14,111 nt of DNA from JACZWL01 sp046756445 (GTDB taxonomy: Bacteria > Pseudomonadota > Gammaproteobacteria > Steroidobacterales > Woeseiaceae): contig JBHHWI010000078.1 of assembly GCA_046756445.1 (NCBI GenBank), positions 1-14,111 on the forward strand. The letters run 5' to 3'. The notes under the pieces are model-generated. The model saw only the letters and a program-made list of their open reading frames with translations, was not told the DNA's origin and made no database searches. A program made the translations under genes and the position numbers. Below, piece after piece: positions 1 to 6,723 of this stretch; position 1 is the first letter of the stretch; every line of letters starts with the position of its first letter.

Positions 1-200
1 GGCATCGATGACGATCATCTCGACGAGATCGGCTGGGCTTAAGTTGACTCCGGCACCACTATCCTGGAGCACTGTCTCAACCGGACACGAGTTGATCACC
101 GGCAGAGGGTCTGGGCTGAGAACCCTGTTCGACAATTCGGCGTAGCCGATCTGGACGCGCGAAGCGCGCCCGGAGGGCGAGGAGCCGAAGGCGACGAGCC

Positions 201-217
201 AATCCCGCCCTCTCCGC
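201..217 (+). other. tRNA-Ser-like 3' end fragment
   Basis: The 17 bases AATCCCGCCCTCTCCGC match the form of the 3' end of a bacterial tRNA-Ser: end of the T loop, 3' strand of the T stem, acceptor 3' strand CCTCTCC and discriminator G. The rest of the tRNA is absent: the bases before it are not GGTTCG, and the expected CCA is replaced by CGAGA. Short tRNA 3' fragments can be left where integrating elements recombined with tRNA genes, but 17 bases may also match by chance. The similarity is judged by eye from known tRNA-Ser sequences. Confidence 0.3.
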
Positions 218-375
218 GAGACCGGCATCCGGTTTTGCGCAGATTCTTGTTGTCTTGTTTCCGTCGATCTTACGAAACCACATTAATAAGTATTCGGATG
301 TTTTCGAATCGCCTACAGGTGCGTATTCATGTTGATCAGTCGCTGGAAAAAAAATTTGCGCTTCCAGTGATTTTG

Positions 376-381
376 CATAAT
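376..381 (+). promoter_or_regulatory. Putative -10 box upstream of the omega-RNA
   Basis: CATAAT differs from the sigma-70 consensus TATAAT at one position and would place the transcription start near 386-389, at the base of the first hairpin of the structured RNA (388). No good -35 box is found at 16-18 bases upstream (the sequence is AT-rich, around AAATTTGCG), so if this is a promoter it is either weak at -35 or helped by a regulator. The CTGGAA/TTCCAG inverted repeat at 343-367 covers the -35 zone and could be an operator; that is inference. Confidence 0.35.
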
Positions 382-387
382 ATGGAA

Positions 388-673
388 GTTGAGGCTTTGG
401 CCTCGACGTTAACAGGTTCGCCTGTTAGCACCCGCCCTGCTGAAAGAGGTCCGAGCCTCTGCCAGTGTCGGGGGCGGTGGACGCAGAAGGTAGAACCGGG
501 AGGGAAGCCGGTGAGCGAAAGCTGACCAGCGGAACAATCGGAACGCTTTGAGGATCTCGGAAGAATCAAAGTGCTATGCCTCGGGCAGCCCGATACCAAG
601 AACAGATTCGGGCTCGGACGCGGGGAACTCGCCGAAAGGCGAGTGAAGCGGGAAAGAGTCGGGAAAATGGGAC
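388..673 (+). ncRNA. HEARO / omega-RNA (IscB guide RNA), orphan copy
   Basis: Omega-RNAs are the guide RNAs of IscB, the transposon-encoded RNA-guided nuclease related to Cas9; the guide lies at the 5' end and the rest is scaffold. The primary sequence here, including the stretch from the CCTGTTAGCACCCGCC region through GGATCTCGGAAGAATCAAAG to AGTCGGGAAAATGGGACC, agrees with my memory of HEARO family scaffolds such as that of OgeuIscB; I could not run a covariance model. Structure seen directly: stem 388-395/400-407; UUCG-capped stem 408-416/421-429; hairpin 445-449/456-460 inside a CCGCCC (432-437)/GGGCGG (472-477) stem; GAAA-capped hairpin AGC/GCT at 514-523; stem 546-551/566-571; stem 587-593/608-614; GAAA-capped 6-bp stem 628-633/638-643. 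No protein gene overlaps or follows it that could be IscB: the next gene, at 848, is a glycosyltransferase. Ends are approximate. It could also be the decayed remnant of an IscB-type element, but the paired stems are intact. Confidence 0.7.
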
Positions 674-702
674 CAGCAGACCTGCCCTGGCGTCCTCTAA
701 CG

Positions 703-732
703 AAAAAGCGGCCGATCGGCCGCTTTTTTTTT
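703..732 (+). terminator. Intrinsic terminator after the omega-RNA
   Basis: A perfect GC hairpin, GCGGCC-GATC-GGCCGC (708-723), is flanked by five A before and nine T after (724-732). It starts about 30 bases after the end of the conserved RNA scaffold and ends more than 100 bases before the next gene. It should release the omega-RNA transcript and separate it from the GT9 gene. The A tract at 703-707 could also make it act weakly in the other direction. Confidence 0.88.
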
Positions 733-847
733 GTTCTGGCGGTGCCGAAAACGCTACGCTTACCGCATATCGGGGACGGACTACCGGGACGCCGGCTGAC
801 GCCGCCGCCGGCATTCACTGACGGAATAGCGCCGACATATCGAAGCC

Positions 848-1903
848 ATGCACAGCGTATCGATTCCACACAACATCTGCATCCTGAGGATCTCGGCGAT
901 CGGTGACGTGACCCATGTCGTGCCGGTGGTCCGCGCCATCCAGGATAGCTCGGGCGATACCAGGATTACCTGGGTCTGCGGCAGGCTGGAGCACGAGGTG
1001 GTGGCCGGTCTGGAGGGCGTGCGTTTCGCCATCTTCGACAAGCGTGCGGGCTGGCGCGCTTTTCGGGATCTGAAACGGCAACTCGCAGGCGAGCGGTTCG
1101 ATGTGCTGATGCACATGCAAGTCGCCGCGCGCGCCAGTCTGGCGGGCGCCCTTGTCAAAGCCCGCATCCGGCTCGGATGGGACAAGGCGCGCTCGAGGGA
1201 CTTGCATCAGTTGTTCATCAACCGGCGCGTGGAGGCCGCCGAGGGGCAGCACCAGGTGCAGGGATTCCTGTCGTTTGCCAGGGCGCTAGGGCTCGACGCC
1301 GGGGAGCCGCGCTGGGACCTGCCGGTGTCACGCGAAAGCCAGGCGTTCGCCGAGCAGGTGCTGCCGGGCGATCAGCCCGCGCTGGTGATCTCGCCCTGTT
1401 CGAGCCACCCATTGCGCAACTGGGCGGCAGAACGGTATGCGGCGGTGGCCAATCACGCAGCCGCCGGCCTGGGCATGCGGGTCGCCCTGACAGGCGGGCC
1501 GAGCGATGCCGAGGCGTCGATGGGTCAGTCGATCGAGCGTTCGATGCGCAATGCGGCGGTCAACCTGATCGGCCGGGACACGCTGCCGCAATCGCTTGCC
1601 CTGTTGCAGCGGGCGGCTGTGGTACTGTCGCCGGACGCCGGCCCGGCCCATCTGGCCAATGCGCTCGGAACGCCGGTAATCGGCCTGCACGCCTGCACAT
1701 GGTCGAAGCGCAGCGGGCCTTACAACTCGCTCGATATCTGCGTCGACAAGTTCCCGGAAGCCGCGCGCCGGTTCCTGGGAAAGGAACCGGAGGCGCTGCG
1801 CTGGGGAACGCGCATCGAGCGCCCCGGTGTCATGGATCTGATTCCCGTCGATGATGTGATCGACCGGCTCGAGCAGGTAGTCCGCGGACCGCGTCAGGAG
1901 TAG
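848..1903 (+). CDS. Glycosyltransferase family 9 (heptosyltransferase-like) protein
   Basis: This 351-residue protein belongs to glycosyltransferase family 9, whose best-known members transfer ADP-heptose to the inner core of lipopolysaccharide at the cytoplasmic face of the inner membrane. The N-terminal Rossmann half begins with ILRISAIGDVTH (12-23), where D20 matches the catalytic aspartate region of WaaC/WaaF. The C-terminal half shows the expected ISPCSSHPLRNW (181-192) substrate region, TGGP (215-218), and SPDAGPAHLANALGTPVIGL (261-280), the family's nucleotide-sugar binding signature. Length is normal. The ATG at 848 is the first start of the frame and gives the expected N-terminus, though no clear ribosome binding site precedes it. 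The gene stands alone after a terminator and its 3' end overlaps the convergent DUF6165 gene by 10 bases. The exact sugar and acceptor cannot be read from sequence, so no gene symbol is given. Confidence 0.9.
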   Translation: MHSVSIPHNICILRISAIGDVTHVVPVVRAIQDSSGDTRITWVCGRLEHEVVAGLEGVRFAIFDKRAGWRAFRDLKRQLAGERFDVLMHMQVAARASLAGALVKARIRLGWDKARSRDLHQLFINRRVEAAEGQHQVQGFLSFARALGLDAGEPRWDLPVSRESQAFAEQVLPGDQPALVISPCSSHPLRNWAAERYAAVANHAAAGLGMRVALTGGPSDAEASMGQSIERSMRNAAVNLIGRDTLPQSLALLQRAAVVLSPDAGPAHLANALGTPVIGLHACTWSKRSGPYNSLDICVDKFPEAARRFLGKEPEALRWGTRIERPGVMDLIPVDDVIDRLEQVVRGPRQE

Positions 1904-2286
1904 TCCTTGTAGGATTTTTCCTCGACGATTTCCGAACCGAGGTGCAGGTTGACCGCTTTCTTGGCTTTGGCGCGTTTGTCGTTGGTGACATAGACTGCCC
2001 GGGCGAGCTCGATGAACCTCTCACCGAACCGGTCGTGCCGCTCCTCGTCGCGGATATCGTCCTCGATCTCCCAGAGTTCTTCGTTGATGGCCTTCAATTG
2101 CCGGTGCAGGTCTGCGATGAGCTCGTCCCCGGCGACGGATTCCGACCAGACCTTGCCGAGCAAGCCCAGTTCGTGGCGGACATTGGCGACTTTTTTCGGA
2201 TCATCCATGCGTTCCGATTTGATCTCGAGAATCGTGATCTTGTCGAGCAGCTCACCGGGCGAGATTGGTACGAGGATTTCATTCAT
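1894..2286 (-). CDS. DUF6165 family protein
   Basis: A 130-residue acidic, probably all-helical cytosolic protein. Its opening MNEILVPISPGELLDKITIL fits the DUF6165 family as I know it; that family has no established function and is often found near surface polysaccharide genes. Here it converges with a GT9 glycosyltransferase gene, which agrees with such a link but does not prove it. Charged heptad-like stretches run through residues 30-85. Longer starts exist (up to 2370), but they add a non-family leader and would run into the promoter of the 4.5S RNA, so I prefer ATG at 2286. Its stop lies within the last codons of the GT9 gene, giving a 10-base tail-to-tail overlap and leaving no room for a terminator between them. 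Confidence 0.75.
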   Translation of the reverse strand: MNEILVPISPGELLDKITILEIKSERMDDPKKVANVRHELGLLGKVWSESVAGDELIADLHRQLKAINEELWEIEDDIRDEERHDRFGERFIELARAVYVTNDKRAKAKKAVNLHLGSEIVEEKSYKDYS

Positions 2287-2387
2287 GTTCTGGATGGAGG
2301 TCACCTGAATGGAGGGCCGAATATACTGCATTTCGGCCGCGGAGCCGACCGCGTCATTCCACATGGCCAAGGAGCCGGCCCATGGGC

Positions 2388-2393
2388 CATAAT
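2388..2393 (+). promoter_or_regulatory. Putative -10 box of the 4.5S RNA gene
   Basis: CATAAT matches the sigma-70 -10 consensus at five of six positions and lies 7 bases before the predicted 5' end of the 4.5S RNA (2401). A partial -35 match, TGGCCA (2364-2369), lies 18 bases upstream. The transcription start is inferred from the RNA fold, so spacing and structure support each other. Confidence 0.5.
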
Positions 2394-2400
2394 CGCCGTC

Positions 2401-2506
2401 GGTCCGCGTCGGCTGCCCCGCGACGGCCAGCCGTGAACCCCGTCAGGCCCGGAAGGGAGCAGCGGCAGCGGTGACGCCGGGTGCCGGGGAGGGGCTGGCG
2501 CGGGCC
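2401..2506 (+). ncRNA. ffs: Signal recognition particle 4.5S RNA
   Basis: The RNA scaffold of the signal recognition particle, which binds Ffh and directs membrane proteins to the Sec translocon. The conserved domain IV is seen directly: GTCAGGCCCGGAAGG (2442-2456) with a GGAA tetraloop at 2451-2454, followed by GAGCAGC, the asymmetric internal loop bound by Ffh. The long hairpin closes at its base by GGTCCGCG (2401-2408) pairing with CGCGGGCC (2499-2506, one G-U pair). The length of about 106 bases suits the short gammaproteobacterial form. Position directly upstream of dnaX is a known and widely conserved arrangement. Ends are inferred from pairing; no clear GC hairpin plus T-run follows, so 3' processing or read-through toward dnaX is possible. 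Confidence 0.92.
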
Positions 2507-2602
2507 TTTGAGTTTGTCCTGGTTTGGTCGGCGCTGCTGCATTGGTTACACTGGCCGATCTGACTCCCGAATCAGCCCTCGCAGGCAAAAACGCTTACCA
2601 AA

Positions 2603-4225
2603 ATGAGTTATCTCGTTCTCGCCCGCAAATGGCGACCGAAAAACTTTGCCGAGACGGTGGGACAGGAGCATGTGCTGCGGGCGCTTACGAATGCCCTGGA
2701 CAGTGAGCGCCTGCACCACGCCTATCTGTTCGCCGGGACCCGCGGCGTTGGCAAGACATCGATCGCCAGGATTCTTGCCAAGGCGCTCAACTGTGAGTCC
2801 GGCGTGACCGCAAATCCCTGTGGCAACTGTACGGCCTGCGTGGAGATCGACGAAGGCCGCTTCGTCGACCTGATCGAGGTGGATGCCGCGTCGAAAACCA
2901 AGGTCGACGATACCCGGGACCTTCTCGATAACGTGCAGTACGCACCGGCGACAGGCCGCTTCAAGGTGTATCTGATCGACGAAGTGCATATGCTGTCGAG
3001 GAGCTCGTTCAATGCACTGCTGAAGACGCTCGAGGAACCGCCACCGCACGTCAAGTTTTTGCTGGCAACCACCGATCCCCGGAAAGTGCCGGTGACCGTC
3101 TTGTCGCGATGCCTGCAGTTCAATCTAAAACGCCTGACGCCGAAGCTCATCCGGGATCGCCTCGCGCACATCTGCGAGGCCGAAGGCGTCGGGGCGGACG
3201 GTTCCGCTCTGGCAATGCTGGCGCGCGCGGCGGACGGCAGTCTGCGCGACGCGCTGAGTCTGCTCGACCAGGCAATCGCCTATTGCGCCGGAGAGGTCAG
3301 CGAAGAACCGGTCAGCGTGATGCTGGGCAACATCGATCGGCAACACGTGTCTGCTCTGCTGAAGCTGCTGGCCGCCGGCGATGCGCCCGGTCTGCTCGAG
3401 GCCGTTGCGGCGATCGACGAGCAGTTTCCGGACTATGCGAGACTGCTGGATGATCTCGCGGGGTCGTTGCAGCGAATCGCCGTGTATCAGGTCGTCGGCA
3501 CAGCGGATATCGACGACGAACTCGCCGCTGGCGAGCTCGCGGAACTTTCGGCGAACATGGCGGCGGAAGACGTTCAGCTTTTTTACCAGACAGCCTTGCT
3601 GGGACGCCGCGACCTGCATCTCGCGCCGGATCCCAGGTCGGGTGTCGAGATGACGCTGTTGCGGATGCTTGCGTTTCAACCGCCCGGTGCGTCCAACGGC
3701 CGGCGTGCGGCCATCCGCGAAGACACCGCAGCGCAAGCGGATCCCGTGAAGAAGGCGGATGCGCCTGCCCGCGAGCAGTCGGTATGGAAAGACCCGGACT
3801 GGAGCACGCTGATCAATGAGCTGACCCTGACCGGCGCCAACAAACTGCTGGCAAGCAACTGCGCGTATCTGCGCCGCGAAAACGACACCCTTTATTTCAG
3901 CCTCGACAGCCGTTCGGAATCCCTGCTGACGAAATCACGTCAGACAGCGCTCGCGGCGGCGGTGTCCGACAGGTTCGGTGAGCCGTTGCGGGTCGAAATA
4001 ACGATCTCCGACAAAGCACCGGACACGCCGTTGCAGGAGAAGCGGCGGCAGGACGACGAAAAGATCCGGGCAGCCCGGGCGTCCCTGGAATCGGATCCCA
4101 ACGTTAAGGCGATGCAGGACATGTTCGGTGCCGAGCTGAATCCCGAATCCATCGAACTCGTTCACCGGCCGCCGGAGGAGGCGCCGGACGATCAGCCCCC
4201 GTCGCCTGCCGGGAGCCGCACATGA
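2603..4225 (+). CDS. dnaX: DNA polymerase III subunit gamma/tau
   Basis: The clamp-loader ATPase subunit of the replicative DNA polymerase; it loads the beta clamp and, in the long tau form, ties polymerase cores to the DnaB helicase. The 540-residue protein opens with the typical MSYLVLARKWRPKNF. Walker A is GTRGVGKT (45-52), the zinc-binding cysteines are C64, C73, C76 and C79, Walker B is LIDEVHML (124-131), and the sensor/arginine-finger motif is LSRCLQF (167-173). After a low-complexity charged linker (about 365-390), the C-terminal region from about 395 to 500 resembles tau domain V, which binds the alpha subunit. It is shorter than the 643-residue E. coli protein. I see no A-AAA-AAG slippery heptamer, so the E. 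coli type of frameshift that makes gamma is not evident. Its stop overlaps the start of ybaB (ATGA), so the two are translationally coupled. Confidence 0.97.
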   Translation: MSYLVLARKWRPKNFAETVGQEHVLRALTNALDSERLHHAYLFAGTRGVGKTSIARILAKALNCESGVTANPCGNCTACVEIDEGRFVDLIEVDAASKTKVDDTRDLLDNVQYAPATGRFKVYLIDEVHMLSRSSFNALLKTLEEPPPHVKFLLATTDPRKVPVTVLSRCLQFNLKRLTPKLIRDRLAHICEAEGVGADGSALAMLARAADGSLRDALSLLDQAIAYCAGEVSEEPVSVMLGNIDRQHVSALLKLLAAGDAPGLLEAVAAIDEQFPDYARLLDDLAGSLQRIAVYQVVGTADIDDELAAGELAELSANMAAEDVQLFYQTALLGRRDLHLAPDPRSGVEMTLLRMLAFQPPGASNGRRAAIREDTAAQADPVKKADAPAREQSVWKDPDWSTLINELTLTGANKLLASNCAYLRRENDTLYFSLDSRSESLLTKSRQTALAAAVSDRFGEPLRVEITISDKAPDTPLQEKRRQDDEKIRAARASLESDPNVKAMQDMFGAELNPESIELVHRPPEEAPDDQPPSPAGSRT

Positions 4226-4545
4226 AAGGCGGTATCGGCCAGCTGATGAAACAGGCCCAGCAGATGCAGGCCGAAATGAAAAAGGCCCAGGAGGAGATGG
4301 GCAAGGTCGCCGTGACGGGCGAATCGGGCGCGGGCCTGGTGAGAATCACGATGACCTGTCAGCATGAGGTGCGGGCGCTCGAAATCGACCCGTCGCTGAT
4401 CGGTGACGACAAGGAGATGCTGGAGGATCTGATCGCTGCGGCGTTCAACGATGCGATTCGACGCGTCGAGAAGACTATTCAGGAAAGATTCTCAGGCGTG
4501 GCATCGGGTATTGGCCTTCCTCCCGGCATGAAGCTTCCGTTCTGA
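4222..4545 (+). CDS. ybaB: YbaB/EbfC family nucleoid-associated protein
   Basis: A 107-residue DNA-binding protein of the YbaB/EbfC family, which forms dimers shaped like tweezers and coats the nucleoid. The start MKGGIGQLMKQAQQMQAEMK is a long amphipathic helix typical of the family, the middle VAVTGESGAGLVRITMTCQ forms the beta-sheet core, and the tail ends in the family's conserved glycine/proline-rich GIGLPPGMKLPF. The length is normal. The ATG overlaps the dnaX stop by four bases, and recR follows after 15 bases, giving the widely conserved dnaX-ybaB-recR operon. The neighbourhood suggests a role linked to replication or repair, but the family's exact job remains unsettled. Confidence 0.95.
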   Translation: MKGGIGQLMKQAQQMQAEMKKAQEEMGKVAVTGESGAGLVRITMTCQHEVRALEIDPSLIGDDKEMLEDLIAAAFNDAIRRVEKTIQERFSGVASGIGLPPGMKLPF

Positions 4546-4560
4546 CAAGCCGCACGAAAC

Positions 4561-5160
4561 GTGTCTTATTCTCCGCTCCTGATTCGTTTGATCGATGCCC
4601 TGAAATGCATGCCGGGCATCGGAAAAAAATCTGCGCAGCGAATTGCATTTCACCTGCTCGAGCGCGACCGTGACGGTGCGGATGAATTATCGAAGGCACT
4701 GGCGGTCGGCGTCGCCGGCATCGGTCATTGCAGCCGCTGCCGAATGTTTACCGAGCATGAGCTCTGCAGCATTTGCAGCGCGTCGGGCCGTGACGAATCA
4801 CTCATCTGTGCCGTCGAATCACCGGCGGACGTGATGGCAGTCGAGGACGCTACCGGCTACCGGGGGCTTTATTTCGTGCTGATGGGTCACCTGTCGCCGC
4901 TCGACGGCATCGGTCCCAAGGAACTCGGTATGGATGCGCTCGAAAAACGCCTGGCTGACGAGCAAGTCAAAGAACTGATTATCGCAACCAACCCGACGGT
5001 CGAGGGTGACGCGACCGCGCATTTTCTGGCTGACATGGCGAGTCGGCACAAGGTACCTGCCAGCCGCATCGCTCATGGTGTGCCGCTCGGCGGTGAGCTC
5101 GAATACGTGGACGGCGGCACTCTGTCGCACGCCTTCTTCGGGCGTCGGATCGTCGATTAA
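4561..5160 (+). CDS. recR: Recombination mediator protein RecR
   Basis: RecR forms a ring-shaped clamp on DNA and, with RecO (and RecF), loads RecA on single-stranded gaps. The 199-residue length is normal. An N-terminal helix-hairpin-helix is seen at MPGIGKKSAQRIAFHLL (17-33), the zinc finger cysteines are C57, C60, C69 and C72, and the Toprim domain begins at CAVESPADVMAVE (83-95), with GGELEYVDGGTLSHAF near the end as in other RecR proteins. The start is GTG at 4561; it gives the family N-terminus and is the only start that does so, although the ribosome binding site is poor. Coupling to the upstream ybaB by a 15-base gap may make up for that. Confidence 0.97.
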   Translation: MSYSPLLIRLIDALKCMPGIGKKSAQRIAFHLLERDRDGADELSKALAVGVAGIGHCSRCRMFTEHELCSICSASGRDESLICAVESPADVMAVEDATGYRGLYFVLMGHLSPLDGIGPKELGMDALEKRLADEQVKELIIATNPTVEGDATAHFLADMASRHKVPASRIAHGVPLGGELEYVDGGTLSHAFFGRRIVD

Positions 5161-5183
5161 CCCAAAGGAGTAGCGAGGTCCCG

Positions 5184-5534
5184 ATGAGTGAAACTGATTG
5201 CTTGTTCTGCAGGTTTGTCTCGGGAGAGCTCGAGGCCGACGTCGTCTATGAGACCGAAAACGTGTTTGCCTTTCGCGATATCAATCCACAGGCGCCGACG
5301 CACGTCCTGATCGTGCCGCGCAGGCACATTGCCTCGATCAACGAACTGGACGCTGCCGATAAAGAGGAGATCGGCAACCTGTTTCTGGCCGCCAGGCACG
5401 TGGCGGCCGAGGAAGGATTCAGCGAAGACGGTTACCGGGTCGTAATGAATTGCAATGAGGCGGCGGGCCAGACTGTATTTCACGTACATCTGCACCTGCT
5501 GGGCGGCCGAAACTTCGGCTGGCCGCCGGGTTAA
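5184..5534 (+). CDS. HIT family (HinT-like) nucleotide hydrolase
   Basis: A 116-residue histidine-triad protein, most like the Hint branch that hydrolyses purine nucleoside phosphoramidates and aminoacyl-AMP in the cytosol. The active-site triad is clear: QTVFHVHLHLLGGR with H100, H102 (nucleophile) and H104, plus the upstream CLFC (6-9) and NPQAPTHVLIVPRRHI (35-49) segments typical of the family. The ribosome binding site is probably AAGGAG (5165-5170), with GAGG (5175-5178) nearer the start. It follows recR after 23 bases and is probably in the same transcript. Its TAA stop lies inside TTAA, a palindrome that also supplies the stop of the convergent rsgA gene. The E. coli name hinT is likely but not certain, so the symbol is left blank. 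Confidence 0.93.
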   Translation: MSETDCLFCRFVSGELEADVVYETENVFAFRDINPQAPTHVLIVPRRHIASINELDAADKEEIGNLFLAARHVAAEEGFSEDGYRVVMNCNEAAGQTVFHVHLHLLGGRNFGWPPG

Positions 5535-6448
5535 TGCCTTCGTTCAGTCAGCTTCCTGGTTAGCGTGAGCAGGCGCCTGTAACTTTCGTAGCGCCGTTCG
5601 CTGATTCGTCCGGTCCCGACGGCTTCTATGACCGAACAATCGGGTTCCCGAAGATGGCGGCAGTCGGAGAACTTGCACGCCGCACCTGACTCAGCGATCT
5701 CCCGAAATCCGATATGTACGTCGTCCGTGCTGTCGATGCTCGGCGCATAGTCGCGCACGCCCGGCGAGTCGATGACGGCGCCGCCGTTCTCCAGTCCAAG
5801 CATCACCGAGTTGGCCGTGGTATGACGGCCCTCGCCACTGCTTTCGGAAACGGCCGCAGTTGGCAGGTCGGCAGTCTCGGCAAGCCGATTGATCAGGCTG
5901 GACTTGCCCACGCCCGACTGGCCCACGACTATCGCGGTCTCGTTGGCCAGCAGGTCTTCAATTGCGGACAGATTGCTGCCGGCCTTCGCGCTGGAGAGTA
6001 TGGTTCGGTAACCGACGCGCTCGTACTCCTGCAACGCTTGTATCACATCGTCATCGGGCTCCGCCAGGTCTGTCTTATTAAATATGACGGCGGCGGCAAC
6101 ACCCATCAGTTCGGCGGCGGCAAGGTATCGGTCGACGATAAACCAATCAGGCGCCGGCGGGTCCGCGGCGACGACCACGAGGAAGCTGAAATTTGCGGCA
6201 AGCACGTCGACATTGCCGCGCGTGTTCGGGCGGCTGAGTTCATTGCGACGGGGCAATACGCGCGTGATAAGCCAATCCGGCTCCCTGTCAATGGGTTGCG
6301 CCCCGACACGGTCCCCACACACGGGCCGCAGCCGCTTGCCCTTGACCCGCGCGCTGACTTGCCTGCCATCCGCGAGGCGCAGGCTCATCCGCCGGCTGAA
6401 TGTCGCAACGACCAGCGCCGCCTGTCCGTTTGACAGCGCCCTGGTCAT
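5531..6448 (-). CDS. rsgA: Ribosome small subunit-dependent GTPase A
   Basis: RsgA is a circularly permuted GTPase that checks late maturation of the 30S ribosomal subunit. The 305-residue protein carries an OB-fold at the N-terminus (about 1-75), then the GTPase motifs in permuted order: G4 NKTD (124-127), G5-like SSAKAG (152-157), G1 GQSGVGKS (176-183), G2 RHTT (208-211) and G3 DSPG (227-230). A C-terminal zinc site follows: C258, C263, H265 and C271. All diagnostic residues are present. The ATG at 6448 has GGAAG just upstream. The gene is divergent from orn, as in E. coli, with a 275-base spacer that must hold both promoters; I see no strong consensus promoter there. It converges on the HIT gene with no gap. 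Confidence 0.96.
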   Translation of the reverse strand: MTRALSNGQAALVVATFSRRMSLRLADGRQVSARVKGKRLRPVCGDRVGAQPIDREPDWLITRVLPRRNELSRPNTRGNVDVLAANFSFLVVVAADPPAPDWFIVDRYLAAAELMGVAAAVIFNKTDLAEPDDDVIQALQEYERVGYRTILSSAKAGSNLSAIEDLLANETAIVVGQSGVGKSSLINRLAETADLPTAAVSESSGEGRHTTANSVMLGLENGGAVIDSPGVRDYAPSIDSTDDVHIGFREIAESGAACKFSDCRHLREPDCSVIEAVGTGRISERRYESYRRLLTLTRKLTERRH

Positions 6449-6723
6449 TCGGCTTCCGGTCCGGCCTGAACATTGCCCCAGTCGGCGCGCTTTCGCTTAG
6501 TCTTTGATTGCCTGAGGGATTTTGCTAGCCCGGTAATAGACACCGTTATTCCACTCACTCGGAAAATCCTTCAAACCATCAAATCCTCGCCCGATCTCAC
6601 GCGCCGACCGGGGCAACATTCAGGCTGGCCGAACGCACTCGGGCAAAGTATGCCGGGATGCGGGCAGCCTTGCATCTCCGGTCGCGGTAAACTCGAGGAT
6701 GCGAGTCGGAGTCGGGAAATCGG

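Larger units (their letters stand above)
1..387. other. Intergenic stretch without a convincing gene
   Basis: No reading frame here looks convincingly coding. On the minus strand one frame is open from an ATG at 228-226 to the left edge (76 codons), but its distal part is arginine/serine rich and covers low-complexity GC repeats at 150-200 (purine-rich GGAGGGCGAGGAGCCGAAGG), so I do not call it a gene. On the plus strand a 13-codon open frame ends in TAA at 40-42 and could be the tail of a gene lying to the left; neither reading can be decided from this window. Bases 241-385 are clearly richer in A and T than the rest and look like a promoter or spacer region for the structured RNA that follows. 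An inverted repeat CTGGAA (343-348) / TTCCAG (362-367) lies just upstream of the putative -10 box. Confidence 0.5.

Noticed and set aside
77..283. Minus-strand 68-codon frame
   Set aside because: It covers the tRNA-Ser-like string and purine-rich GC repeats; its product is an arginine-rich low-complexity chain with no ribosome binding site, the usual look of a chance frame.
388..673. RNase P RNA, tmRNA, 6S RNA or group II intron
   Set aside because: The RNase P core strings, the tmRNA tag and CCA-ending acceptor, the 6S open-complex-like fold and the group II domain V hairpin were not found; the sequence fits HEARO/omega-RNA better.
235..906. Several 80-180 codon frames on both strands across the structured RNA
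   Set aside because: They overlap one another, translate hairpins and the terminator, and have no family resemblance. None looks like IscB (no HNH or RuvC motifs).
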